64,000 nucleotides of DNA from Glandiceps talaboti (GCF_964340395.1 NC_135560.1:20315675-20379674); one strand, 5' to 3'. Shown: positions 12,455 to 26,300, numbered from the stretch's first letter. Numbers and translations: made by a program. The notes: generated from the sequence alone by a model not told the origin.

Positions 12455-12990
12455 ACTAAATAATAAATGGGGATTTGCAAAGCGCCTAATCTCTAGCAGA
12501 GCTCGAGGCGCAGAAGGGGGTAAATTTATTGTATGGTAAAGGGAAACGTGATTTCTCAGACACTTGATACTCTAAGCATTGGACAAGGTTGAGACAAATG
12601 TTTAAAGACATGGGTCTTGAGAGAGCGATGGCAGGATGTAAGATTTAGAGTGGCTGAGATCGAAAGGAAGATTGTTCCATGATATGTAGGGCCGATACGA
12701 GAGAAAGATCTCTTGCCAAAGGTCTTTGTAGATATCCTTGGAACATGAAGAAGACGGGAATCAGAGGAAGCGCGGAAGTTTCCTTGTGGGGTATATTGAT
12801 GAAGGTCAGATAGGTATTGTGGCCCAGAACTATGACTGAATTGAAGCAAATATATGCAATTTTGTAATGAATATGACAACTAATAGGTAATTATTGAAGT
12901 TGTTACAAGAAAGGTTGGATATGGTTATACCATTTAGCGTGATGGTTACAGACAAGACGTGTGGCAGTGTTCAACATGCCTAATAGTAAC
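12455..12990 (-). mobile_element. truncated LINE 3' end (C-terminal tail of reverse-transcriptase ORF)
   Basis: Minus-strand translation, across several frame breaks, gives the familiar C-terminal block of CR1/L2-type ORF2: LNTATRLVCNH, then LPISCHIHYKI, SGPQYLSDLHQYTPQG, LLHVPRISTKTFGKRSFS and SLKTHVFKHL. The RT catalytic part is absent (5' truncation, usual for LINEs). Downstream of the stop the minus strand contains GCGCCTCGAGCTC...TTAGGCGC, an inverted repeat at the 3' end that could be the structure recognised by the partner RT. Frameshifts show it is dead. Confidence 0.8.
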
Positions 12991-13061
12991 ACATTATACA
13001 AACCAATGTCGTCGTTTATTTCGGGATAGGTTTACAGAAGGAAGCGTGAACATGAGTGTCT

Positions 13062-13092
13062 TGCATGTATATGTATATGTATATGTATATGT

Positions 13093-13145
<53 letters not shown>

Positions 13146-13197
13146 CATATATTCATGTATATATACATATTTATACATGTACACACACACACACACA

Positions 13198-13243
<46 letters not shown>

Positions 13244-13382
13244 CATACATATATTCATGTATATATACATATTTATACATGTACACACACATACATACAC
13301 ACAAACATACATACACACACACACACACACACACGCACACACATACACAAACATACACACACACACACACACACACACACGG

Positions 13383-13437
<55 letters not shown>

Positions 13438-13440
13438 TAT
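13062..13440 (+). repeat. compound (TATG)n/(CA)n/(TA)n microsatellite
   Basis: Alternating dinucleotide and tetranucleotide runs. A block of about 110 bp (CA run, TA run, then ACATACATATATTCATGTAT and CATATTTATACATGTAC) occurs twice. All long frames here are repeat translations. Confidence 0.95.
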
Positions 13441-13444
13441 GCAA

Positions 13445-15480
13445 GTACTAATGCTGACCCAAAGGAATGACCCACTCTCGCAATTGCCAGTTTGGACTCC
13501 GTCAACGTACTATACACACATGTCACATCCCAGATAACACACCACATACCAAAGTTGTTGTTTGTGCATCGTGCATTATTTATTTTCCTTTCATGTTTTC
13601 ATTTAAAAATACAACACGTAAGAATTCCTTTGAAAATTATTCAAACCGAGGAAGGTGTGCGCGTGCAAGGTGCGTGAAAGGCTCGCTTTTACAATCAATC
13701 TCACACTGCTACAATTATGCAATTTTTGTTTGTAAAATTAAAACTACCAAACAGAACTTTCGAATGTCAAATTTAAAACTCTTTTGGTCTAAACAAGTGT
13801 CAAAATAACGTTAACATTCTGTAGCTAACAAAGTAATGACGACCAGTTCTCTCACACACAGTTGTAACAGATTATTGAGAATGGTCGAATTGGAATAGCT
13901 AAACCAAGTCATCATGATTGCAAAAGTCACAATCACTATAAGTATCAATTGACCTTTGGTCTTTGACCTTTTGATGAAAATGTCAAATCTCGCGTTAATG
14001 TGTCGCACGGTGAAAACAATTAAATTGTGAGAGAAAAATGAAAAGCAAACACACAACAAAGATGCACCCACAAAGACACAGCAAAGATATTTGATGATAA
14101 CAAAGACACAACCACCCATCTATTTTGAGTGTTGTTCAAAATCGTTGAATTATATATTATGCTAATTTCGCATCAAAATCGAGAAGAAAGAGGTGCATTG
14201 GAAATAGTGATCATGAGTTTTTGCATCTCTTCCCAATTTTGACAGTGATATATAGTTAAACAAACTTTAAATGAACAAAGCCCAAATAAATGAACATGTG
14301 TTAATTAGGGTATACGTTTAAGTGTTTTGATCTGGACTAATGAAAGCATATTTCAATACATAACAAGAGTAATCTCTTAAAGCTACAAACACATAATCCT
14401 GATCTGCGTAGCTGTAAATCCAAATACCTGTACATATAAATCCTATGTAGTGATACTAACTTTCAGAATCACCTCATCATAGAATTTGGAGACTATAAAA
14501 TATATTACGGAAAAAGTCATTGTAGCTGATGAAAATGTGTCCTAAAAAGTTTGCAACTATTACACACAAAGCGATCATAAAACCACCTCTGTAAAGTGCA
14601 TTCCACCCACTTTGAAACGTGTACTCTTTCTCTTACAATTGCTACCTTTGATTAATTTGATTAATTTGACGTCATTCGTTGGATAATCTCCAATTTTCCC
14701 GCTTTAATAAATATTGTTCATTTTACAAGAAACGGTACAACTTTGTTGATACACAACACAATTCCATTTGCCTTATTTGTAAAAGTGTTTACATTGGATG
14801 AACAAATTCCGCCAGTTAGTCGAAATCTCAACTTCCAAATGGTTTGTATGGGAATGGAGACGGCGATGTCGATATATACCAAGTCGTAACAACTCAACAA
14901 GTTAGATTGTATAGGGATATAAAATCAGCAAAAAAGCTTCCATATAAAAACCCGTTCTACTAGTATAAGAAAATCCCAGCTGGCTAGCTCCCTAAATACT
15001 CACGTGGTTTAGTGAGTTGAGCGTTACTCTCTTTAGGGCATTAATACTCTCTTTAGGGCATTAACACGCTATTAAACTATATTTGGGTCATCGAAATGTC
15101 ATGTGACATTTGATAATGGTGATATATCGTCAGCATTAGATGCCTGAGTCCTGCTTGACAACACGAATAGCTTTTTTCAGGCATTACGACCAAAACGCGA
15201 AGCGATATAATACAGATGTAAACTGAATGCTTTCCGTACTGGCGAACAAGTAAGCCTGTAGATTGTTATTCCTAAACGCATTGTCAGAATGTGAAATTCT
15301 GAGCTGCAATACATGGAAAATGCCTTCTTGGTAAATTTCATTAATTATATATATCACTAATTAGAATTTAAAAGGATATCAACAAGCTATAGAGGAAACA
15401 TACACTATTGAGTTTCATTAGAAGCAACTTCTATTTTAGATATTCGTGTCCACAGATACACAGACACACAAGTAGACGGA
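13445..15480. other. no gene seen
   Basis: No exon or transposon protein recognised. Contains a 20-bp direct duplication (CTCTCTTTAGGGCATTAAYA) at about 15025-15066. Confidence 0.4.
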
Positions 15481-15483
15481 CAT

Positions 15484-15508
15484 ACACAGTTAGACATAAA
15501 GACAGACG

Positions 15509-15539
<31 letters not shown>

Positions 15540-15547
15540 AGACAGGC

Positions 15548-15617
<70 letters not shown>
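15484..15617 (+). repeat. (GACA)n/(GACG)n microsatellite
   Basis: Tetranucleotide run with an interrupted left half of CGGA variants; both-strand frames are repeat translations. Confidence 0.95.
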
Positions 15618-15618
<1 letters not shown>

Positions 15619-15639
15619 GCTATAACATAACCTTTCCTT

Positions 15640-16865
15640 GCGGAAGATAAAGATGAAGTTCTGTATAACATTGCCTGTAGACCGATGTTATTGGCATATT
15701 ACAGACTTGGGTGCCAGTGCTACGCTTACTAGTATCATACATTGTGTCAAAACAAGAGAACTGCAACCTTACATTCATGACTTAAATTCTCTAAATAATA
15801 GATCATCTACATATCTTTGCCTGCAGATCACATGTATTTAATTCGCAAAGGACGTTCCGGGCCAGCCGAGAGACCTCTACATATGTTTGTAATCGACAGA
15901 AGTAGTCTTCACTATATATCCATACATTTTAAGACGAACCAAGTCGATGTTTCCCAATAATAGAAACAATAATATGTACACAGTATCAGAGTAGATTCCA
16001 TTATAAGAATGATTTTATACTGTTGTAGGCGCTTACCAAAGTAATCATATGTTGAACAGTGATGTAACCAAACGCTAAATTCTATTCTATTATATTCTAT
16101 TCTATTCAGTATGCTTGGTATTAATTCATCATTTGACAATAAGCTAATATTTTAATACATTTATATTCTGTATAATAATCTTCTTTTAATCAAGTGCTTA
16201 TTTCCACATATAAAATTAAGAAAAAATAAAACACGCCTACAGTACTAGTATTATTGTCTTTTGACATTTATTGCTTTCAGTGCAAAATATTCCTAACTCC
16301 AAGGACCTCGCTCTATTGTCATGTAGTATCTATATGAAATACCGTTGAAGTCTCTTGAACGCTAACAGCACCTTAGTTATGTTAAGGATAGTCTTCGTAA
16401 TCTCTGCTTTTAACGTTTAGTTCTGTAAAGTCACATTCGTACGCATAAAGAAACCCAAATTTTGTGTTATCATTGACAAATTACATACTACGTATTGCTG
16501 CTTTAGGTTGAATAAATTTGGGGTATTCAATTTGGTAAAGTCATTGTAAATACTGTTTGATGTAGACATCGGTAGGATTGGATGTACGTATCGTAGTGTA
16601 ATGATGGGAGGATATATTTAGTATTAGAACATATACCATGATGTAAGCCAGAAAATTATAGAAACGTCCTTTAAACTTAACCAGAAAGACCAAGCTTTAT
16701 CACGAAGCATCCTACACGTAATTACAAGATATACGAAGTAACCAATTGATATGCCTTTTTGTGATTATGAAATTTAAATAATTCCTAAGGCTGGTACTTC
16801 AAACAAGCAAGAATATCTACTAAACTTGTAGATCAGGATGAAACAAGTCCTGCTGTTACTAAATA
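15640..16865. other. no gene seen
   Basis: AT-rich. A short TTCTA pentanucleotide run lies at about 16079-16108. No exon recognised. Confidence 0.4.
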
Positions 16866-16870
16866 TCCGT

Positions 16871-16889
16871 ACATACATACATACATACA

Positions 16890-16973
<84 letters not shown>

Positions 16974-17069
16974 TACATACATACATACATACATACATAC
17001 ATACATACATACATACATACATACATACATGCATGCATACATACATACATACATATATACATACATACA

Positions 17070-17103
<34 letters not shown>

Positions 17104-17247
17104 CATACGTACATACATACATACATACATACATACATACATACATACATACATACATACATACATACATACACACACGCACACATACATACATACATAC
17201 ATACATACATACATACATACATACATACATACATACATACATACATA
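16871..17247 (+). repeat. (CATA)n/(CA)n microsatellite, about 375 bp
   Basis: Long near-perfect CATA run broken by CA runs and by single-base variants (TATA, CGTA, GCATGC). Frames in all directions are repeat translations. Confidence 0.97.
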
Positions 17248-17249
17248 AC

Positions 17250-18035
17250 AAAATTTTGTTACCTGAGCAATCCGTTAGTTTAAAGAGGAGCAGATTCACA
17301 TTTAACGAACACAACAAAACACTTCGTACCGAAATACAAACAACATTACAGTCACCAAATACGTGCGTGTTATACTATGACAGCTTTCTTAAAATTAATA
17401 ATGAAGAGTGTGTCTGGATTGTAACGTTATCCTTAATTTACCCTATTGAGAGGATCCTACTAAACAAACGGGACGTCTTGGTTCAGTTCAGGAGAGGAGA
17501 AAAATTGAATTTGGAGGTGGCATTTACACCCCCTCTTAATAGAAGGCCCTTCCACATTCTTATATCGAGGTTCTGGGTCGAACGATAAGTGCCGCAAAAT
17601 ATTGCAGTGTATTAGACACATCGAAGAATGGAATGTTTTAGAAACGTATTCTTTCCTCTACTATATATTATCGTCAAAAAGTCTCCTTTTAAATCATATA
17701 ATGCGACTGGTTTTTATTAAATTGCAATATTATATTTGCAATACGTATTTTTTTATACATGAGAAAGGAAATATTCCATAATATTCTAAACACTTTTATT
17801 TCAAATGTTGCAGCTCTATCGTCCGACCTCGTCTACTTGGGTCATATATGGTGATGATGATGCAAATAATGAAACCCCTTTATATTTGGACAATTTACAG
17901 GTGTAAAACTCAACACAGTCCAAACGCTGGCATATTTTGGTTTAGTGGTTTGAATAACCGAAATGTTGTGTGTCAATAATAACTTTTATGTGGCTATGTC
18001 GAATAGAATTCAAAGTTTGCGTCCATCTCATTAAA
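17250..18035. other. no gene seen
   Basis: A 110-codon plus-strand frame (17256-17588) begins in unique sequence beside the microsatellite but shows no family motif. I do not call it a gene. Confidence 0.35.
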
Positions 18036-18038
18036 AGG

Positions 18039-18182
18039 ATGACATCCTACCGGGTACCTCACAGTCAACACGGGAAGCTTAAGGGATATGATCGTACCAA
18101 CGGGCATATTTAAGACATGCTACTATTTTGTTTCTTAACTTGTGTGTTTATTTGTAAGGTCATGTACCCGGTATGATGTCAT
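18039..18182. repeat. 144-bp element with 19-bp terminal inverted repeats
   Basis: ATGACATCCTACCGGGTAC at 18039-18057 is repeated inverted at 18164-18182 with a single mismatch. Size and structure fit a MITE. It lies directly 3' of the Trunk-like gene and contains the nearest AATAAA of that gene. Confidence 0.65.
18147..18152 (-). terminator. possible poly(A) signal AATAAA of the Trunk-like gene
   Basis: AATAAA on the minus strand about 60 nt beyond the stop codon. Another occurs about 500 nt downstream (about 17713), so the site used is uncertain. Confidence 0.4.
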
Positions 18183-18211
18183 CGATTTAGTGTTTCTACG
18201 ATGATAAAGTA

Positions 18212-18871
18212 TTACAAAGCACTACCACACACACAGCTCAATGGGACCCGAATGCTGGCCGGTACCCATCGTTCCATTGCCATGTAGTCACCGTGAGCGT
18301 TACGAAAGTGTGTACATTTACTGTTGACTTTTCTCAAGACCTTGATGGAGAAGTGCTGTGATAGGCAGCTGTAGTGACCAAAGAAACAGGATCCTTTACC
18401 ACAGTTGAAATATCGAATGTATCTTGGAAAGGTGTTCGGTCCCAGATTGCGCCATTCGATTTCGCTCGGGCACGACCACGGTAGGTCATCGGTATCTGTC
18501 TTTGTCTGTCTTCCTGGACGAACATCAGCCGGTTGGTCAACTCCGGTGCCAGTAGGCTTGTCCTCGAAGATTACGAAGTCACCGCTGCTACCTCCATTAT
18601 CCGAGAAAAGGTTTAATAATGTTTGCTCGGTTGAAGCATCTGTCTTATTTTGAACCGTTAGTAGATTTTCCGCTGAATTGTCGTGCTGGATAGGAATGTT
18701 TGGATCAAACAGTGCCATGAAATCTGGATTCCAATCCTCCCCAAGTCGATCTCTTAGGTGTTCTGGTGTTGGCGGAATACAGTCGGACGAGCCATACGAA
18801 GAGATGAATACTGGGGGTGCGGCGAGTAATGGTGATATGAAGTACACCACTATTAAGGCCCTCATTTTCAT
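18212..18871 (-). CDS. Trunk/PTTH-like secreted cystine-knot hormone precursor
   Basis: 219 residues. Residues 1-18 form a signal peptide (MKMRALIVVYFISPLLA). A pro-region follows with N-glycosylation site NKT (75-77) and the possible furin site RPGR (118-121). The C-terminal domain has seven cysteines (134, 157, 162, 169, 186, 213, 215), the same number as mature insect PTTH. Its core reads FPRYIRYFNCGKGSCFFGHYSC, close in pattern to the R-Y-I-x-x-x-x-C...C-x-F/W-G-H-Y-x-C block of Trunk/PTTH, and it ends with VPLSCVC. In insects these are ligands of the receptor tyrosine kinase Torso (embryonic patterning, ecdysone timing); the role here is unknown. The coding region is one exon. A splice acceptor (CTCATAG) lies 3 nt before the ATG, so there is an untranslated 5' exon upstream. 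A second ATG at codon 3 is an alternative start. Noggin-type proteins are the nearest alternative, but the spacing fits Trunk better. Confidence 0.85.
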   Translation of the reverse strand: MKMRALIVVYFISPLLAAPPVFISSYGSSDCIPPTPEHLRDRLGEDWNPDFMALFDPNIPIQHDNSAENLLTVQNKTDASTEQTLLNLFSDNGGSSGDFVIFEDKPTGTGVDQPADVRPGRQTKTDTDDLPWSCPSEIEWRNLGPNTFPRYIRYFNCGKGSCFFGHYSCLSQHFSIKVLRKVNSKCTHFRNAHGDYMAMERWVPASIRVPLSCVCGSAL

Positions 18872-18884
18872 TGTCTATGAGAGA

Positions 18885-21800
18885 AAAATTATAATCAAAA
18901 TGTTCAGTCTCACAGTCGTTGCATTTTCTTTCATATAAGTTATCATTTTATTTAGCCAGAATATATTTTTTTAAATGTCTTGCGGAAATTATATATTGTA
19001 GATCAAAAGCAAAAGATAAATTAAGGGGCAGGTTTAAACATTAATCAAAATGTATTACTTTGTTATTGATAAACTGATGTGCCAGTCCTTTTCGCCCACT
19101 CAGTAGTAGTCTAGTCACTAGATAGTCTTTATATGTTTTCATCTAATTAAGAAAGGATATATACTAGTAGCGTGAAAGATATTCGAATTGAACAAATAAT
19201 TTTCAGCCATAAATCCTGCGTTCAATCATCTTTACTTATACACACGTTTACGTTTATCGGTATTTATTTTGTAATTTCTTAAAATATGACCAAAGCTAAC
19301 TCTTCATACAATGAATTGTCAATACAACGCAAACGAAGAGTCGGGGATATGCAGGACAACTAATTCGGGTCGTTTATAGCTAAGCAGCTTGCGGCTTGAC
19401 AATTGCAGAAATTAGAGGGTAAATCTTAGTGGCCGTACACGCTTCCACAAACAACATATGCGACTGTGACTACATGAAGATAGTTTAAAAAAACCTTTCG
19501 CGAGTATCATAAGTCACAATACAGTTTTTTAAGACCCATTCGTGTCACAACAGTCGTCAAAGGCTATCGAGATTAGCGGGGACATATCAAAATATTTTGT
19601 AGAACGGAGTCTACAGAGAATTCATTTGAACTTTTTGTCAACGTGCATTTTACTTTGATTTATTTTCAGTGGACCTTTCTTGTTCTAATTTTCCAATTTT
19701 AAGACTACAGCCCGTGTACATCATTGTCCTAGCTGGACAAGTGTAAAAATCAATTACGAATTTTTAAAATTTGAAAGAGAAGTACTCTGGGAAAATAAAT
19801 GACTGAGCTTTATTTTCTTTTAACGAAATGAGGAAAACTTGTGGCCAGCAAGGCTATGGCAAATAGTTGTTGACTGCCAATGGTGTCATTTGTATTCGAA
19901 AAAAAAGGTTGATCTACACTGGCATTTAAACCATCTAATTGATTAATAGGTGAACAAAAAGTTAAATATATGAAGAAAGACTCGCTAGCGATTTGGTAAT
20001 TCAAATGAACTTTTTCGTCGGTTCTCAAAGTAAAAGTTTGTTGCCCAGATCGAGAGATGATTTATCATATGTGTCCTGTGCAGTATCAATAAGTACCGTA
20101 CAATGCTCCAAGCAATTTTCTCCAAATATTATATCAAATTATAGAAAATGCCCATTATCAGTACACACCGTTTACAAGGCGATACACGTCTTTATAGTAT
20201 TGTCAATTGTTTCATCGAATTCATGGTTTCACTGATCCATTAATCTCATATGATCTACGGGAATGGTTTAAGTCTTTTTGTACCATATGACATATCAAAC
20301 ACACTATGGACATATAGCTGCTAAATACAAGGTGTAATACCATCTTAATCACACAAGCAATGATAAATACAATGTAAACTTACCTCGATCTCGTTAAGGT
20401 GCTAGAAACCGTTGGGACAACGACGCTGGTGCAATATTTCAGCTGAAATTAATAAAAGTGTGACTGAAACTTGATGTTAAATGATCTTCCCTCGTGATCA
20501 TGTGATTATTTAACCAATGGGTGGTCGACTTTAACGAACAGAAATCACCACGTCATCAATGCTAATAGCAACAATTGATGTGACGTTTGTCATAGCAACA
20601 TCGTCCGTGGTTAGAACCGCGCTCATGGTTATTTTTTATTTTAAGAAAGGGTGAAACATTATAATGCGTCTGATCATATTCTTCGGATAATAAGGTAAAG
20701 ATTAATTGACGATGGAGCGACATGCTTAATAACTGAAAGCTCACGAAAAGTATATAAAACAAATTACGTAGTTGTGAGTGATGGAACTGCAATTGTAGCA
20801 TTCCGAGGTCTAAAAGAATTTTGTGTTACGTTTGTATGCCTAAAAGTACTTTCATCTCTCAAGACATACGAATAGAAATAACAGAAACGCCATGACCAAC
20901 AATATTGAAACTATTCAAGTCTTATACGATAACATTAGATCAAATCCTCGTATCAGTTCTTTACTCATACAAACATCGCATTTACCACAGTAATGGTCTT
21001 CTATTCAAACACATAGGTTGAAAGTAATTAATCGGTTTCGCATTCATAAAACGCCAATTTAACGACTATATCTTTCATTGGAAAGATAATGAACAGTGTA
21101 CTTTATCTGTGTTCCTCGGTCGCTTTATCAGTGTCCACCCACGTGCACGTTATAAGCGATACACTCAGCACGAGTATATAATTGTGGAAAAGAATGCATA
21201 ATGGACTAGCCACTTTTCCAAAAGAGACGATGAAGAAATCACTAGAAGGAAACACAGGCATAAAGTGAGTAAACGTGAACATAGGTGAATTATTTAACCG
21301 TATTTGTAACGGAAATACAACGAGGAGCATTTTTTCTTAATTTTCTCATATGCGCTTGCACTCGTATTCAAACCAGGCCACAGTGGTTGGTTGTCAGTGA
21401 TAAAGTGGTATCACACCTGAAATGCGCCCCTGGTCGTTGCAACGTTCATGCGGACTGCTCCGCCTCAGACCACTGCAGATCACTAAAGGCATTCATATAC
21501 CAGATATGCACTGAAAGTACTCTAAAATATTAGTTTATCAAAAAAAATGCCCAATTTACAAAATTATTTAATCTTAACAATATAATTATACTACGTCATC
21601 TTCACTTCACTTTTTGCATCGGGCCAACAAAAAGTCTCTGAACGGTTAAAACCAAAAAAACCCGGGACACTTATTTCTAAAACGTGACAACCCCCCTCAT
21701 ACCATATTCACTTTTGCAAAATTATTGATAGTATTGTTTGCAAACTTCAAATGTCAGATAATTTCCTATCAATAATTTTGCATGAATTTCCAACAATATT

Positions 21801-22755
21801 TGTAGGAATAAATAACAAATTAAAACTCTATGGTTCCCCTTACGGGAGTTATTCAGTTCACATCAGTTATGTATAATTTGCGGACTTTGACATGACGTGC
21901 ACAGTGACTAGTATAGTACCTATAAGTCATTAGCAGTGTTTAAATGCCACCCATCCATGCCCACCATCCCCCCAGGTCGAAGAAAATAATTGGTCAGTAA
22001 TTGCGAAAATTACTGCACAGAGTTCACTCATGAAATGGACATTTGATGAGTCACATCGATGATATGTCACATGAAAAATCAACAGATTTTGTAAAGTGGT
22101 ATGTAAAATAGGATAATTGCTATGCACGAGTTCTACACATAACTACAACGAGTATTTGTGTACAACATTTCACTTCATTTTAGACAACAGTTTTTGAAAT
22201 CATGGTGATATTAGAAAATATGATTTGATCATATTAACTTTATTAACCAAAATCAACACATCAGTAACATATTGCGGCATACATATAGTATATTTGCCAA
22301 ATATCGAATTTATACAGAGAAAGAAATATGATAAATTTTATAAAATATACGCAATTCGAAAATTGATCAGATCTAGACATAGTTATTAGTTGAATCATAG
22401 ACGTGGAGGGTCTATGGTTGAAATCAAATTGAGAAAAACTCTTCAATGATAACGATAACTATGCAAATTACTGCATACACATTACACTGACAATGTTTTA
22501 CACGTTGCATCACTTAAATTAAAATACCATTTCAACAAGTGGGGTGAGTGAATAGCGTCTCTCTTTCTTCTATGAGAGTTAGTTCTTTAAAAAGCACATG
22601 TAAAAAGATATCTTATTGATTAACGTGTGGTCTGACGCTCATTGTCAATCGCGGTGTACGAAATTGCATGTGATGTCAGTTCGATCAGATGTCGAGTTTG
22701 AAAACTTTCAGAAGTCATGTATCTCAGACTTGGTAAATATCCTAAATTTCATTAT
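18885..22755. other. no further gene seen upstream of the Trunk-like gene
   Basis: Short frames only. Apart from the possible 5' exon near 20.4 kb nothing is recognised. Confidence 0.4.
20384..20440 (-). other. possible untranslated 5' exon of the Trunk-like gene (3' boundary at 20384)
   Basis: The minus strand reads ...AACGAGATCGAG|GTAAGT, a consensus donor at 20384/20383. It is the best donor I saw upstream of the acceptor at 18875, giving an intron of about 1.5 kb. The upper limit of the exon (transcription start) is not visible; 20440 is arbitrary. Confidence 0.35.
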
Positions 22756-22762
22756 TAGCTTC

Positions 22763-23300
<538 letters not shown>

Positions 23301-23304
23301 TATC

Positions 23305-26300
23305 ACCATTCTCTTAATACAAGAACCATCTGCTCATGATCAATTGAATCGACATTTGGTACACTGACTCTATTTACGTAATTATGCCAAGAACTCAGTG
23401 AATTATTTTTTGAGCAAATTCGTGCATTTTAATCAACCTATACAAATGAATGAAAATACTAATGCTTGACAGATTTACGCATCATTGGTGACATGGTGTG
23501 GCTATGTGTAAACATAGTAAATCTGTTTTGTTTTGCAACATGTGCATATCAATTACCCTTATTTGCATATTATAGTTCTAAACCTTTCCTAATTTCTAGT
23601 GTAGGATGTGACTCATTGAACCAATACTTAACAGATACTACATTAATAAATGGAGGAGTAATGTGTGGTAGTGTTCGGTAAGGGGTGAAATCAATAGTTC
23701 AATGTAGGATAAAAATTCTTTTAGTTTGGGGGTGGGAGGAGGTTTGAACTACTTTAGTTCTCATCCGGCTGAAACGATTAAACTTTCTAATTAATGGAAT
23801 GTGTTTTGTACCCTTAAATATAGATATTTCTTTAACAAAATCGAGAAACGGAAAATGTTATACTATAGTATAAGCTTATGCATGGCACCAAAATAGAGTG
23901 TTGAAAAGAGCATTGTTATCACTACATACCGACTTTGTACTACTTCATACTACTACAAACTGATCTTAAATTGATTGTGCTGGCTGAAACAATTATCCAT
24001 TTTGCCCAATTAAATAGGAAGGCAGTGGGTGTGAGGTCTACTTGAAAAAATTTAGTTTTTTTTTAAATTCCCAGATTGAACTATTGATCTTGCCCCTAAA
24101 ATATGTCGATGTTATGTACAGTATCTAAAACAATTATTGGATCAAATACTGGACAAATGTTATATGAAGTTGAGAAAGCGTTTGGATAACTCAATTTTAA
24201 ATAATGTTTTATCGACATTGTTGTTGTTATTAATTTAGGATTTGTCGAAATTGAACGGCAAGTGGCAAAATCAATTTTAATGTGTGTATTAAATTGTATT
24301 ATTAATATCATAATCAACGTACATATTAAAACATCTTGCTCAAATTACATACTGTACAATGGAGTGCACATACTTAAAAAACACATAAAGCCATAACTGA
24401 TTTACATGCACAGTTTCCCAGGGGACGTCTAATGTGATGTAACAACACGCCAAAATGTGTCTACTAATATGCGAATGAGAAGTACTCCCCTGAGCTGAGG
24501 AGTTCTGAGATCTTTTTAATACCATAAAACTGTTTTTTCCCCTTTATCATTATGGAAAAATAAACCGTGATAATAAGCTAAAAACTTATCTAGCATGTCC
24601 TTTAGTGTATATTATTGGAGTTTAATTTCCGTAGCTACTGACGTCTTTCGAAATCGGATGTTTGTTCATTCTATTGAAAAAACAACAATTTTTTTTTTGT
24701 GACAGAATACTTGGCATATACTATATGATTTCATGACATTGAAAGAAGAATTTGCTTTCAATTATTTTAGGCTAAGCCGTTGTCAGCCAACAACTGTCGA
24801 CATAACTGCACTTGAAGTGTTGCACTTGACTTTTAACGACTGTAGGGAAAGATCGCATCTAGCACTAATACACCTCTCGTTCAGCTGGTTAGACAAAGAA
24901 AAAACAAAGAAACTTTAAATTCTGATGAAACAACGTGATGATAAACTGACTCGAGAACGACTCCGAACTTCTGATGGTAGAAATATAGATAAAAATAAAA
25001 TAACGATAGTGAAAATATATCAGTCATGGAGGTATGTCATTCTATACCTCCATGTTTCAGTCAATGATCGATCAGCAAGATCAGACTAATCACGCCAAAT
25101 ATTAAACTAAACTAGAAAAATGGTCCATAATAGTGATATGATTAATCAAGAAAAATGTTCAATTTTCATTTGGACGACATACATAACATATGTATTCTAT
25201 TCAATTAAATGAAAATGGACAATTTTTTTTTGCACCTACGTATACATGTCACTGGTTCACAACTAATTTGTTCTGTGTAAATAGCAATAAGTAACAGTTT
25301 ACAATCCATGCTTCTGCTATATAAATTTTATGTACAAGAGATAGCCGGTAAAAAATCCTTGAGGAGCTAACTGATCTGACACATCGCAACAAATCTTTCC
25401 CTTTTTTTTTTACTTCTGTCTGTTGGAACAATCTTCTCAAGCCATTACGGGATCAAATTTTTTTTCTCCTTCACCTACCGACAATTTCCCCCCCAAAATC
25501 CTCCAACCCCCCCAACCCCCCAGAAAAATCAAATGGTTCTCCCCTAAGGGAAAGATTTACGAAGGGACATGGAGGAAATATTCGGTCAAATTTTTCGTAT
25601 CCATAACCTTAGGCCTATAATTAACATTGATACCTCTGAGAAGGTACATAAGATAAAGTTATTATTATTATGATCATTCGAATTCTTTTTCACCAGGCCA
25701 CATTGTTCGTAACGATTCTTTTTTGGGTGTTGACAAGTCTGTATTCAGACGCGTTATATTTGCTATTTGAATATATATATTCCCATATGACTCATTATGA
25801 GAATCCGCATGTACCCGTCTACATTCTTTACATAATGCATCACAGAGGGCGCCCTATTCAGCGTGAACTTAGCGGATTGAGCGGATTGTGCGGATCCGAT
25901 CACTAGGAAGTTGTCGTGAAGTCATCGAACGCATATATGTCTATGCATAGATAGATAGGACAGAAAGAGAAATTGTCGTGTTTTCAATTCTATTTTTCAA
26001 CTAAAAATACTATTCAAATTTTACAAAATTCAGGAAAACTGTCAACAGTCTAGGTGTCGATAGAAGATAGAATGCTGTAAACACGGCTAGCTTCCACCTT
26101 GACCTAACTGAGCGTCATGGTTTGGGTCAATTATATTGTTTATCCCCCCCTTAGAATTCATGCATTCTTTTCTCGGGTGAATAGTATAGTAGTTGAAATA
26201 TACCCGGGGAAAAACCTCGCATGGAATAAAACAAAGAAGGTCAAATGTACCAAGACTTTGTAAAGAACGCGATACACTTGATACAGGCAATCCACATGCA

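Noticed and set aside
12556-12879. 107-codon minus-strand ORF as a host gene
   Set aside because: It is the C-terminal block of a LINE ORF2; neighbouring frames continue the same protein through frameshifts.
12959-13547. 192-codon frame and its antisense frames
   Set aside because: Dinucleotide repeat translation with no family motif in the unique flanks.
17256-17588. 110-codon plus-strand ORF
   Set aside because: Unique sequence but no signal, domain, splice context or compositional support.
18334-18653. 68- and 82-codon ORFs overlapping the Trunk-like gene
   Set aside because: Shadow frames of the hormone coding sequence.
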